The translations under genes and the position numbers were made by a program. A stretch of DNA of 64,000 nt. It comes from Janibacter alkaliphilus. Its GTDB lineage: Bacteria; Actinomycetota; Actinomycetes; Actinomycetales; Dermatophilaceae. Positions within the stretch are counted from its first letter, which is position 1. Every line of letters begins with the position of its first letter. Location of the stretch: assembly GCF_013408565.1 (NCBI RefSeq), contig NZ_JACBZX010000001.1, positions 1,922,001-1,986,000 of the forward strand, given 5' to 3'. Positions 1-12,867 of this stretch are shown here, in pieces. The notes under the pieces are model-generated. The model ran no database searches and was not told the origin of the DNA. It saw only the letters and a program-made list of their open reading frames with translations.

Positions 1-126
1 GCCACGGTCGCCGAGATCGTCGACGAGGTGGCCACCGCGACGCTCACCGAGCGTGGCGCCACCCGCGGGGACGACCGCTTCAGCGAGGCCGCCATGGAGG
101 ACCGCAAGAAGGAGGGGTACTTCTGA
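1..126 (+). CDS. cysD: Sulfate adenylyltransferase subunit 2 (C-terminal end)
   Basis: Only the last 41 codons are inside the window; the gene enters from the left edge. The visible tail (ending DRKKEGYF) is the typical C-terminus of CysD, the PAPS-reductase-fold subunit. With CysN it makes APS from sulfate and ATP in the cytoplasm, the first step of assimilatory sulfate reduction. The TGA stop shares its A with the ATG of cysN (TGATG), so the two subunits are translationally coupled. The identity rests on this short tail plus the adjacency to cysN. Nothing can be said about the catalytic part. Confidence 0.85.
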   Translation, partial: ATVAEIVDEVATATLTERGATRGDDRFSEAAMEDRKKEGYF

Positions 127-1460
127 TGACCCTGCTCACCGACACCCCGCCGGTCACCGACGCGGCCGCCACCCAGCCGCACGGGCTGCTGCGCTTCGCC
201 ACCGCCGGCTCGGTCGACGACGGCAAGTCCACGCTCATCGGCCGGCTGCTGCTGGACTCCAAGGCGATCATGGCCGACCAGCTGGAGGCGGTCGAGACCA
301 CCTCCCAGGCCAAGGGCTACGACTACACCGACCTGGCCCTCTTCACCGACGGGCTGCGCAGCGAGCGCGAGCAGGGCATCACGATCGACGTGGCCTACCG
401 CTACTTCGCCACCCCGGCGCGCAAGTTCATCATCGCCGACACCCCGGGCCACGTGCAGTACACCCGGAACATGGTCACCGGCGCCTCCACCGCCGACCTC
501 GGACTGGTGCTCGTCGACGCCCGCGAGGGGCTGACCGAGCAGTCCCGTCGGCACGCCGTGCTGCTGTCCATGCTGCAGGTGCCGCACGTCGCCGTGGCGG
601 TGAACAAGATGGACCTCGTCGACTACTCGCAGGACGTCTTCGAGCGGATCCAGGCGGACTTCCTCGAGTTCTGCGCCGGCCTGCACGTGCCCCGCCCGGT
701 GGTCGTGCCGATCTCGGCGCTGGTGGGGGACAACGTCGTCGAGCCCAGCGCGCGGATGCCGTGGTACGCCGGGCCGACGCTGCTGCACCACCTGGAGACG
801 GTGCCGGTCGAGGCCGAGCAGCCGGACGGGCCGGGGCGGCTGCCGGTGCAGTACGTCATCCGGCCGAAGTCGGACGCCTACCACGACTACCGCGGCTACG
901 CCGGGCAGGTGGCCGGCGGGGTGCTGCGCCCGGGCGACCCGGTGGTCGTCCTCCCCTCCGGCCGGCGCAGCCACGTCGCCGGGATCGACCGCTTCGAGGG
1001 CGAGGTGCCCCAGGCCGGCGAGGGGGAGTCGGTGACCCTGCGGCTCACCGACGACGTCGACGTCGCCCGGGGCGACATGATCGTCGCCGCGCAGGGCGCC
1101 CCGCAGCCGGTCAAGGAGCTGGAGGCGACGATCTGCTGGATGGCCGAGGCGCCGCTGCGCCCCCGGCAGAAGCTGGCGATCAAGCACACCACCCGCACCG
1201 CCCGGGCGATGGTCACCCGGGTGGACCACCGGGTCGACACCAACACCCTGCACCGGGACAGCTCGGCCGAGGAGCTGGGCCTGAACGAGATCGGTCTCGT
1301 CGCGCTGAAGCTGACCCAGCCGCTGGTGGTCGAGCCCTACGAGAGCAACCGGACCACCGGCTCCTTCATCCTCGTCGACGAGGCCACCGGGGCCACCGTG
1401 GGCGCGGGCATGGCCTGGCTGGGATCCGACGTCAGCGAGCAGGAGCTCTACGACATCTGA
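126..1460 (+). CDS. cysN: Sulfate adenylyltransferase subunit 1 (GTPase)
   Basis: 444-aa translation-factor-type GTPase that powers APS synthesis by CysD. The G1 loop GSVDDGKS is at residues ~28-35, the G3 motif DTPGH near 105 and the G4 motif NKMD near 160. EF-Tu-like beta-barrel domains follow. The length fits a stand-alone CysN; there is no C-terminal CysC (APS kinase) domain, so APS kinase or APS reductase must be encoded elsewhere. The ATG at 126 overlaps the cysD stop. Directly after the stop lie three imperfect copies of the gene's own 3' end (separate entry). Confidence 0.95.
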   Translation: MTLLTDTPPVTDAAATQPHGLLRFATAGSVDDGKSTLIGRLLLDSKAIMADQLEAVETTSQAKGYDYTDLALFTDGLRSEREQGITIDVAYRYFATPARKFIIADTPGHVQYTRNMVTGASTADLGLVLVDAREGLTEQSRRHAVLLSMLQVPHVAVAVNKMDLVDYSQDVFERIQADFLEFCAGLHVPRPVVVPISALVGDNVVEPSARMPWYAGPTLLHHLETVPVEAEQPDGPGRLPVQYVIRPKSDAYHDYRGYAGQVAGGVLRPGDPVVVLPSGRRSHVAGIDRFEGEVPQAGEGESVTLRLTDDVDVARGDMIVAAQGAPQPVKELEATICWMAEAPLRPRQKLAIKHTTRTARAMVTRVDHRVDTNTLHRDSSAEELGLNEIGLVALKLTQPLVVEPYESNRTTGSFILVDEATGATVGAGMAWLGSDVSEQELYDI

Positions 1461-1528
1461 GCGCGGACGCGACGACATCTGAGCGCGAGACGCGACGACG
1501 TCTGAGCGCGAGACGCGACGACCTCTGA
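1461..1528 (+). repeat. Tandem 22/23-bp repeat copying the cysN stop region
   Basis: Three head-to-tail units, 1461-1482 (22 bp), 1483-1505 (23 bp) and 1506-1528 (23 bp), each ending in TCTGA like the real end of cysN. Units 2 and 3 differ at one base. They look like a slippage duplication of the stop-codon region. Because the units are not multiples of three, the stops are spread over different frames, so read-through of cysN would end quickly. Confidence 0.85.
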
Positions 1529-1546
1529 GCGCGCGCGGGTGGCGCC

Positions 1547-2212
1547 TCAGCCGAGGCGCATCCACTCGCTCCAGCCGTGGTGCAGCACCAGCCAGGCGAG
1601 CAGCCCGTAGCCGGCCTGGCCCGGGTGGGTGCCGTCCCGGCTGGTGGCCAGGTCGGAGGACCACTGCTCGTGGCCGGCCAGCGGGGTGCAGGTGTCGATG
1701 AAGGGCACGCCCCGGCGGTCGCACACGTCGCGCTGCGCCTCGGAGAGCTGGCGGACCTGCTCGTCGGTGGCCGGGTCGGCGCCCGGCGGGGGACCGACGA
1801 CGAAGGTGGCGATGCCCCGGCTGGACGCCTCGTCCAGGATGTTCGCGAGGTTGAGCCGGTGCCGGGCCAGCGAGGTGCCGGCCTGCAGATCGGCGTGGCC
1901 CACCTGCACCACGAGACGACGCTCGGCCGCGTCGCCCCAGCGCGACGGCCCCTCGCTCTTCCACCGCTCGGCGACGTCCGCGGAGGTGGCCCCGCGGACG
2001 CCGAGGTTGTAGAAGGCGAGCGAGGCGTCGCCCAGCGGGGTGCGCCCGAGCACCCGGCCGACCCAGCCCTGCGCCTTGGGGTCGCCGATCCCGGCGACGA
2101 AGGAGTCGCCGACGAAGACCACGACGATGTCGCGCTGCCCGCCGTCCACCGCGAAGGACGCGCTGGGGGTGAAGTCGTTGCCGGCGGCGTCGGTGGTCGG
2201 GTGACCGCTCAC
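1547..2212 (-). CDS. SGNH/GDSL-type hydrolase
   Basis: 221 aa. Near the N-terminus the block I motif GDSFVAG carries the nucleophilic Ser; near the C-terminus DGTHPGQAGY carries the block V Asp-x-x-His. These are the catalytic Ser and His of SGNH esterases/lipases. Block III (normally GxND) reads GHAD here, so the oxyanion-hole Asn is not obvious. No signal peptide is visible, so the protein is probably cytoplasmic. The start overlaps the stop of the upstream small gene by 4 bp, which places it third in a kgd-DUF6104-hydrolase transcription unit. The substrate is unknown; small-molecule ester or acyl-CoA hydrolysis is a guess from the family. Confidence 0.8.
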   Translation of the reverse strand: MSGHPTTDAAGNDFTPSASFAVDGGQRDIVVVFVGDSFVAGIGDPKAQGWVGRVLGRTPLGDASLAFYNLGVRGATSADVAERWKSEGPSRWGDAAERRLVVQVGHADLQAGTSLARHRLNLANILDEASSRGIATFVVGPPPGADPATDEQVRQLSEAQRDVCDRRGVPFIDTCTPLAGHEQWSSDLATSRDGTHPGQAGYGLLAWLVLHHGWSEWMRLG

Positions 2213-2418
2213 GTGGTGCTCCTCGGGGTGTCGTCGATCTCGTCGTCCAGGTCGTCGTCCAGCCGCGCCAGCCAGGAGGCCAGCCGCTCGACCGCGGTCT
2301 CGTGCTCGGGGTGCAGGTCGACGAAGGTGCGCAGCTGGTCACCCACCCAGGCCAGGGAGACCTCTTCGTCCCCCCGGCGCTGCTCGAGCTCCTCGATGCC
2401 CCGGTCCGTGAAGTACAT
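2209..2418 (-). CDS. DUF6104-like small protein
   Basis: 69-aa acidic protein starting MYFTDRGIEELEQRRG, with a conserved WLARLDDD segment near the end. I recognise this as the small actinobacterial family annotated DUF6104, for which no function is known to me. It sits between kgd (3-bp gap after the kgd stop) and the SGNH hydrolase (4-bp overlap), so it is cotranscribed with the 2-oxoglutarate enzyme. No membrane segment or cysteine motif is present. A role tied to Kgd is possible but only inferred from position. Confidence 0.75.
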   Translation of the reverse strand: MYFTDRGIEELEQRRGDEEVSLAWVGDQLRTFVDLHPEHETAVERLASWLARLDDDLDDEIDDTPRSTT

Positions 2419-2421
2419 CGC

Positions 2422-6315
<3,894 letters not shown>

Positions 6316-6378
6316 GCCGCATTCGCCTCTTCCGTGGACATCCGCGATCGAACGGACCCGTCATCGGGCCACCACGAC

Positions 6379-6408
6379 AGCCTAACGCTCCCACCGGCCG
6401 CATCCGAA
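6379..6408 (-). promoter_or_regulatory. Candidate kgd promoter
   Basis: On the minus strand TTCGGA (6408-6403) is followed after 18 bp by TAGGCT (6384-6379), a reasonable actinobacterial -35/-10 pair. Transcription would start near 6372, giving a leader of about 57 nt with a Shine-Dalgarno site before the GTG of kgd. Inferred from sequence only. Confidence 0.45.
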
Positions 6409-6441
6409 GGACCGGGGCCGGGTTGTGCCCGGGGCCTGCCG

Positions 6442-6471
6442 ACGGCCTCCCGGAGAGCTCCGGGAGGCCGT
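6442..6471 (-). terminator. Hairpin terminator after the ABC permease
   Basis: Perfect 13-bp stem (6442-6454 with 6459-6471) around GAGC, 25 nt past the stop of the permease gene and before the kgd promoter. It is GC-rich without a long U tract, as is usual for actinobacterial terminators. Confidence 0.65.
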
Positions 6472-6495
6472 GGGTGCGGCGGGCTCAGCGGTCGG

Positions 6496-7286
6496 TCAGG
6501 AGACGTCCTGGCGCACCGCGCGGAAGATCCCCGGGACGGCGAAGAGGGCCGCCCAGCCGGCGAGCACGAGGGCCCCCGCCCACCAGCTGAGCTGCTGGGT
6601 CTCCTCGGCCCCGGGCTGCGCGCTGATCGCCAGCACGGCGCTGGTCGCCGCGCTCGGCAGGTACTGGGCGATCTCGGCGCCCCACTCGGTGATGCCCAGC
6701 AGCACCCCGATGATCGGCTCGACGATCCAGGCGATGCTGATCGCCAGGACGAGGGCGGCGACCTGGTTGGGGATGAGGATGCCCACCCCGAGCCCGATGA
6801 GGGCCCACAGCCCGAGCACGAGCATTCCGAGCGCCAGGGTCCGCCAGACATCGGCGGACGGGAAGAGCTCGGCCCCCTGGATGCCGAGGATCGCACCGCC
6901 GACGAACACCGAGGAGACGATCGCCAGCAGGCCGTAGACCACCCCGAGCACGAGCAGCGCCAGCACCTTGGAGCCCATGACCTTGACCCGTCGGGGGGTC
7001 GCCAGGAAGGTGCTGGTGATCGTCTTGTGCCGGTACTCCGAGCCGACCTGCATCACGCCGATGGTCAGCAGCAGCACGTAGCCCACGCCCAGGCCGCCGG
7101 TGTAGACGTTGATCGCCAGGTCGGTCGGGTCCATGGGCCCGCCCATCATCTCCTCGGCCGAGCTGCTGGTGAGGAAGAACCCGTTGAGCGCGGCGAAGGC
7201 GGCGCCGACCAGCACGACGGCGATGGCCATGCCCCACCAGAGGCGGGTGGTGAAGAACTTCAGCAGCTCGGACCTCACGGTGGCGA

Positions 7287-7290
<4 letters not shown>
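6496..7290 (-). CDS. ABC-2 type transporter permease
   Basis: 264 aa with about six hydrophobic segments and a short cytoplasmic N-terminus (SELLKFFTTRLWW), the layout of ABC-2 export permeases. The segment GSEYRHKTITSTFLATP is typical of the YhgE/bacitracin-type subgroup. Its ATG overlaps the stop of the ATPase gene by 4 bp, so the two form one exporter in the cytoplasmic membrane. The substrate is unknown; drug, peptide or lipid export are the usual roles. No regulator gene is adjacent. Confidence 0.85.
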
Positions 7291-8243
<953 letters not shown>

Positions 8244-8271
8244 CCGATCTCCCCTGTCTCTTGGAAGTGGC

Positions 8272-8277
8272 ACTATC
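8272..8277 (-). promoter_or_regulatory. Candidate -10 of the ABC exporter operon
   Basis: Minus-strand GATAGT (8277-8272) lies inside a small dyad TTGGA-N10-TCCAA (8261-8280), about 28 bp before the ATG. The dyad could be an operator for a local repressor. No convincing -35 is visible. Confidence 0.35.
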
Positions 8278-8377
8278 CAAGCAGCCGGAGCGCTCGCTGT
8301 CCTCCTACGAGGGTCGGATCTTCGTGGCGTGTCGCGCCGGCCCGGCTCCACCTCAGGTCGGAGATGCGGCCCGCGCC

Positions 8378-8383
8378 TATACT
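8378..8383 (+). promoter_or_regulatory. -10 box TATACT for a leaderless CNNM/CBS gene
   Basis: TATACT ends 10 nt before the ATG at 8394, and no Shine-Dalgarno site lies between. Transcription would begin within about three bases of the start codon. This decides the start choice. Confidence 0.55.
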
Positions 8384-8393
8384 CGCCCGCATC

Positions 8394-9767
8394 ATGACCA
8401 CTGGTCTCCTGCTCCTGCTCGCGGTGGTCCTCACCCTCGGCACCGCGATCTTTGTCGCCGCCGAGTTCTCCCTCGTCGCCCTGGACCGGCCGGCGGTGCA
8501 GCGGGCCGTGGACGAGGGCGACGCACGGGCCCGGCCCGTGCTGGGCTCGCTGCGCCGGCTCTCCACCCTGCTCTCGGTCTGCCAGGTCGGCATCACGGTC
8601 ACCACCCTGATGCTCGGCTACGTCGCGAACCCGGCCATCGGTGCGCTGATCTCGCCGTTGCTGGAGTCGGCCGGGATGCCCGAGGGCGCTGCCGGGGGCG
8701 TGGCCTCGGTGCTGGCGCTCGTGCTGGCCACCGTCTTCTCGATGATCCTCGGGGAGATGGTGCCCAAGACCCTCGCCGTCTCCGAGCCGCTGGGCACCGC
8801 CAAGCTCGTGGCCACCCCGATGCGCGTCTTCGGGATCATCTTCAAGCCCTTCGTCGTCGTGCTCAACGGCTCGGCGAACTGGTTCCTGCACCGGATCGGG
8901 GTGGAGCCGCAGGAGGAGCTGTCCGCGGCCCGCAGCCCGGCCGAGCTGGCCAGCCTGGTGCGCACCTCGGTCGAGGCCGGGACGCTGGACAGCGCCACCG
9001 CCCGCCTGGTGACCCGCTCCCTGGGCTTCGGCGACCAGACCGCGGCCGACGTGATGACCCCGCGCAACCGGGCCACCGCCATCGACCGCGGCGGCAGCGC
9101 CGAGGAGCTGGTGGCGCTGGCCCGGCGGACCGGGCACTCCCGCTTCCCGGTGATCGACGACGACTGGGACGACGTCGACGGGGTGGTGCACGTCAAGCGG
9201 GCCATCGCCGTGCCGCACGATCGCCGGGCGGACGTGCCGGTCTCGGCGCTCATGGTGGACGCCGAGGTGGTCCCGGAGACGCTGCGGCTGGACCCGCTGC
9301 TCATCCAGCTGCGCGACACCGGGCTGCAGATGGCCGTCGTCGTCGACGAGTACGGCGGCACCGCCGGGGTGGTCACCCTCGAGGACCTCGTCGAGGAGAT
9401 CGTCGGCGAGGTCTCCGACGAGCACGACCTCGGGCAGACCACCGGACGGCCGCTGGCCGACGGGTCGTGGACCGTGCCCGGGATGTGGCGACCCGACGAG
9501 GTGCGCGAGCGGCTCGGCGCACCGGTGCCCGAGGGGAGCGCCTACGAGACGGTCGGCGGCTGGGTGATGGCCGCCCTGGGCCGGGTGCCCGAGGTCGGCG
9601 ACGAGGTGCCGCTGGAGGGCTGGCAGGTCACCGTCGCCGACATGGACACCCGCCGTGTCGACCGGCTGCGCTTCGTGCCGGTCGGCCCGCCGGGCACCGG
9701 CCTCGGCCCGTCCTCGGACGCGGCCGGGAGCGGGTCGACCTCCGTCGGGCCGGGGGAGGCGTCGTGA
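8394..9767 (+). CDS. HlyC/CorC (CNNM-CBS) family membrane protein 1
   Basis: 457 aa. An N-terminal CNNM membrane domain (about four segments, residues 1-170; FVAAEFSLVALDR is the family signature) is followed by a CBS pair and a C-terminal CorC/HlyC domain. It ends in a low-complexity Ser/Gly tail. Members are linked to Mg2+/Co2+ export or ion homeostasis. The ATG at 8394 is favoured because a TATACT box sits 10 nt before it. The second CNNM gene overlaps it by 4 bp, so the pair probably forms a heteromer. 'Hemolysin' in older annotations is misleading. Confidence 0.88.
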   Translation: MTTGLLLLLAVVLTLGTAIFVAAEFSLVALDRPAVQRAVDEGDARARPVLGSLRRLSTLLSVCQVGITVTTLMLGYVANPAIGALISPLLESAGMPEGAAGGVASVLALVLATVFSMILGEMVPKTLAVSEPLGTAKLVATPMRVFGIIFKPFVVVLNGSANWFLHRIGVEPQEELSAARSPAELASLVRTSVEAGTLDSATARLVTRSLGFGDQTAADVMTPRNRATAIDRGGSAEELVALARRTGHSRFPVIDDDWDDVDGVVHVKRAIAVPHDRRADVPVSALMVDAEVVPETLRLDPLLIQLRDTGLQMAVVVDEYGGTAGVVTLEDLVEEIVGEVSDEHDLGQTTGRPLADGSWTVPGMWRPDEVRERLGAPVPEGSAYETVGGWVMAALGRVPEVGDEVPLEGWQVTVADMDTRRVDRLRFVPVGPPGTGLGPSSDAAGSGSTSVGPGEAS

Positions 9768-10801
9768 CGATCCTGCTCATCACGGTGGTCCTGCTGCTCG
9801 GCAACGCCTTCTTCGTCGGTGCCGAGTTCGCCGCGATGTCCGCCCGGCGCAGCCAGCTGGAGCCGCTCGCCGAGGCGGGTGACAAGCGCGCCGCGGTGGC
9901 TGTCGAGGCGCTGCAGCACACCGGGGTCCTGCTGGCCACCTGCCAGCTCGGCATCACGCTGTGCTCGGTGCTGCTCGGCGCCGTGTCCGAGGCGGCGCTG
10001 CACCACGCGCTGCACCCGGTGATGGAGGCGGTCGGGGTGCCGCACGCGATGACCGACGCGGCCTCGCTGGTGCTGGCCATCCTCATCGTCGTCTACCTGC
10101 ACGTCGTCGTCGGCGAGATGATCCCGAAGAACCTCGCGATCGCCGGACCGGAGCGCTCCGCCCGGCTGCTCGTGCCGCCGCTGATGATGGTCGGCCGGAT
10201 CGCCCGGCCGGTGATCACCGGGATGGACCGGGTCTCCAAGGCCTTCGTGCGCGGCATGGGCGTCGACCCGAAGGACGAGGTGTCGGCCGCCTTCACCGCC
10301 GAGGAGGTCCAGCACATCGTCGACGAGTCGCACCGCGAGGGGCTCGTGGAGAGCGAGCAGTACGGCCTCGTCGGCGCCGCGCTGGAGTTCTCCGACAAGG
10401 ACGCCGGCGACGTGGCGGTGCGGCTCGACCAGCTGGTCACCGTGCCCCCGGAGGCCACCCCGGACGACGTCGAGCGGCTCGTCGCCCGGCACGGCTACTC
10501 GCGGTACCCGACCTGCGACGACGACGGCGAGATCACCGGCTACCTGCACCTGAAGGACGTGCTCTACGCCGACGACGAGGACCGGGCCGAGCCGGTGCCG
10601 CGCAAGCGGGTGCGACGCCTGGCCAGCGTGCGGGCCGGGGACGAGGTCGAGGAGGTGCTGGCGACGATGCAGCGCACCGGCGCGCACCTGGCCCAGGTCA
10701 CCGACGCCGACGGCGAGGTGCTCGGGGTGGTCTTCCTCGAGGACGTCATCGAGGAGCTCGTCGGCGAGGTCGCCGACGCCACCCAGCGCGAGCGGGACTG
10801 A
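9764..10801 (+). CDS. HlyC/CorC (CNNM-CBS) family membrane protein 2
   Basis: 345 aa; GTG start at 9764 overlapping the stop of the first copy, with GGGGGAGG upstream. It has the CNNM domain (FVGAEFAAMSARR) and a CBS pair (SRYPTCDDD; LEDVIEELVGEV near the end). It stops right after the CBS module, without the CorC-type C-terminal domain of its partner. Division of a full-length and a short paralog in one operon is common in actinobacteria. The role is presumed divalent-cation transport or sensing at the cytoplasmic membrane. Confidence 0.88.
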   Translation: MTILLITVVLLLGNAFFVGAEFAAMSARRSQLEPLAEAGDKRAAVAVEALQHTGVLLATCQLGITLCSVLLGAVSEAALHHALHPVMEAVGVPHAMTDAASLVLAILIVVYLHVVVGEMIPKNLAIAGPERSARLLVPPLMMVGRIARPVITGMDRVSKAFVRGMGVDPKDEVSAAFTAEEVQHIVDESHREGLVESEQYGLVGAALEFSDKDAGDVAVRLDQLVTVPPEATPDDVERLVARHGYSRYPTCDDDGEITGYLHLKDVLYADDEDRAEPVPRKRVRRLASVRAGDEVEEVLATMQRTGAHLAQVTDADGEVLGVVFLEDVIEELVGEVADATQRERD

Positions 10802-10830
10802 GCCGCGTCGTCCCGGCAGGGCGCTGGGGC

Positions 10831-10860
10831 TTGTGTGACCGGTGCGACTCGTGGGACTTT
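10831..10860 (+). promoter_or_regulatory. Candidate metPS promoter
   Basis: TTGTGT (10831-10836) and GACTTT (10855-10860) are separated by 18 bp. The transcript would have a leader of roughly 40 nt, with AAGGAG just before the ATG of metP. Weak consensus match. Confidence 0.35.
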
Positions 10861-10906
10861 GCTCCGGTCGGCCGGTGATCTCGGCCGTCCCGGGACAAGG
10901 AGCGCC

Positions 10907-12544
10907 ATGAGCACCCAGAGCACAGGCCAGGGCCACGAGGCCTCGGAGAAGCATGGCTTCTCCACCCGCCGCGCCTTCATCCTCGCCGCCATCGGCTCGG
11001 CCGTCGGGCTGGGCAACATCTGGCGCTTCCCCTACGTGGCCTACGAAGGGGGCGGCGGCGCCTTCATCGTCCCCTACCTCGTCGCGCTGCTGCTGGCCGG
11101 CATCCCGATGCTCTTCCTCGACTACGCGATCGGCCACCGGCTGCGCGGCTCGCCGCCGCTGAGCTTTCGACGGGTCTCCCGCAAGGCCGAGTGGCTCGGC
11201 TGGTGGCAGGTGCTCATCTGCGCGGTGATCGCCGTCTACTACGCGGCGATCATCGCCTGGGCGGTGCGCTACACCGGCTTCTCGATCGACCAGTCCTGGG
11301 GGGCCGACCCCGAGGCCTTCCTCTTCGGCGACTTCCTGCAGGCGGCCGAGACGCCCGGGCCGACGCTGGAGGTCGTGCCGGGCGTGATGATCCCCATGGT
11401 GATCGTCTGGCTGGTCACCCTCGCCGTGCTGGCGCTCGGCGTGCAGGGCGGCATCGGCCGGGTGGCCACCGTCTTCATCCCGCTGCTCGTCGTCGCCTTC
11501 GCCGTCCTCGTGGTGCGGGCGCTCTTCCTGCCCGGCTCCGAGCTGGGGCTGGACGCCCTCTTCAGCCCGGACTGGGCCGCGCTGGGCGACCCGTCGGTGT
11601 GGGTGGCCGCCTTCGGTCAGATCTTCTTCAGCCTCTCCGTCGGCTTCGGGATCATGATCACCTACGCCTCCTACGTGGACCGCAAGACCGACATGACCGG
11701 GTCCGGCGCGGTGGTCGCCTTCTCCAACTCCGGCTTCGAGGTGCTCGCCGGCATCGGCATCTTCGCGGCCCTGGGCTTCATGGCCCAGGCGGCCGGGGTG
11801 GCGGTCTCGGAGGTCGTCGCCAACGGCATCGGGCTGGCCTTCGTCGGCTTCCCGACGATCATCTCCGAGGCGCCCGCGGGGGCGCTCATCGGGCTGCTCT
11901 TCTTCGGCTCGCTGGTCGTCGCCGGGCTCACCTCGCTGATCTCGATCACCGAGGTGGTCATCTCGGCGGTGCGCGACAAGCTGGGGCTGACCCGGCCGGT
12001 CGCGGTCGCCGTCGTCGGGCTGCCGATGATGCTCATCAGCTGCCTCTTCTTCGGGACCACCGGCGGTGTCTACGTGCTCGACACGATGGACACCTGGATC
12101 AACTCCTTCGGCATCCTCGTCGTCGCCGCGGTCGCCATGCTGCTGCTGACCTACGTGTGGCGGGCGCTGCCGGCGCTGGCGGACCACATGAACCGGATCA
12201 GCTCGATCCACCTCGGACGCTGGTGGTTCGTGCTCGTCGGGGCGGTCGTCCCCTTCGTGCTGCTGGTCATCCTCGGCCAGGACCTGTGGAACCGCCTGGA
12301 GACGCCGTACGAGGACTACCCGGCGAGCCTGCTCAACACCTTCGGCTGGGGCGTGGTCATCGTCGTGCCGATCCTCGCGGTGCTGCTCTCGCTGCTGCCG
12401 TGGCGCTCGGGCCTGTCGCTGGAGGACCCTGGTGAGGAGCCCTCGTCTCGTGGGCCGGACGAGCGCGACGTGCCCGACGCGCACGCCTCGACCAACGGCA
12501 CTGCCGAGACCCACGGCACCGTCGACCAGGAGGAGACCCGATGA
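10907..12544 (+). CDS. metP: Sodium-dependent amino acid transporter (NSS/SNF family), MetP-like
   Basis: 545 aa with about 12 membrane segments. The neurotransmitter-sodium-symporter signature GLGNIWRFPY is in TM1 near residue 30. Members import amino acids with Na+. The next gene encodes a tiny single-span protein of the MetS type overlapping by 4 bp, which is the MetPS arrangement known from Corynebacterium for methionine/alanine uptake; the substrate is inferred from that. The ATG at 10907 follows AAGGAG. The C-terminal ~45 residues are hydrophilic and acidic. Confidence 0.82.
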   Translation: MSTQSTGQGHEASEKHGFSTRRAFILAAIGSAVGLGNIWRFPYVAYEGGGGAFIVPYLVALLLAGIPMLFLDYAIGHRLRGSPPLSFRRVSRKAEWLGWWQVLICAVIAVYYAAIIAWAVRYTGFSIDQSWGADPEAFLFGDFLQAAETPGPTLEVVPGVMIPMVIVWLVTLAVLALGVQGGIGRVATVFIPLLVVAFAVLVVRALFLPGSELGLDALFSPDWAALGDPSVWVAAFGQIFFSLSVGFGIMITYASYVDRKTDMTGSGAVVAFSNSGFEVLAGIGIFAALGFMAQAAGVAVSEVVANGIGLAFVGFPTIISEAPAGALIGLLFFGSLVVAGLTSLISITEVVISAVRDKLGLTRPVAVAVVGLPMMLISCLFFGTTGGVYVLDTMDTWINSFGILVVAAVAMLLLTYVWRALPALADHMNRISSIHLGRWWFVLVGAVVPFVLLVILGQDLWNRLETPYEDYPASLLNTFGWGVVIVVPILAVLLSLLPWRSGLSLEDPGEEPSSRGPDERDVPDAHASTNGTAETHGTVDQEETR

Positions 12545-12711
12545 GCACCGCCGCCATCATCATGCTGATCGTCGCCGTCGTCTGCGTGTGGGGTGGCCTG
12601 GCCGCCGCCGTGGTCAACCTGCGCCGCAGCGACGCGGCCGGGGACGAGGGCCCCGGTCGGGCGCCGACGGGCGGCCGAGGGGCGAAGGGCGGTCGCCACG
12701 CCGCCGGGTGA
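12541..12711 (+). CDS. metS: Small subunit of methionine/alanine importer, MetS-like
   Basis: 56 aa: one N-terminal membrane helix (IIMLIVAVVCVWGGLAAAVV) followed by LRRS and a short Gly/Arg-rich cytoplasmic tail. This is the pattern of MetS, the obligatory small partner of the NSS transporter MetP in Corynebacterium. The ATG overlaps the metP stop (ATGA), so synthesis is coupled. It is easily missed because of its size. Identification rests on topology, length and the partner gene. Confidence 0.78.
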   Translation: MSTAAIIMLIVAVVCVWGGLAAAVVNLRRSDAAGDEGPGRAPTGGRGAKGGRHAAG

Positions 12712-12867
12712 GCCGGCGACCTGTCCGGTCGGGCTGGCCGGTCGGGCCGGTCGGGCCGGTCGACCAGGGCAGAGCGTGGGTCTGCGACTGCTCCGGAAAC
12801 GACCGTGCGACGCCGCGTGACCTGGCATGATGCGCCTCACGCCAGCAGGGGAGCAGGGGAGAGCCAC

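Noticed and set aside
8394..10801. Hemolysin
   Set aside because: CNNM/CBS proteins are ion-homeostasis membrane proteins; the hemolysin label is historical.
9542..12514. Minus-strand open frame of 990 codons
   Set aside because: Antisense to the CNNM/CBS genes and metP; composition (His/Asp/Arg-rich) is that of a shadow frame.
12712..12867. Small gene or RNA in the GGTCGG-rich stretch after metS
   Set aside because: It is a short run of CCGGTCGGG repeats without an open frame with a ribosome site or a stable RNA fold I can support.
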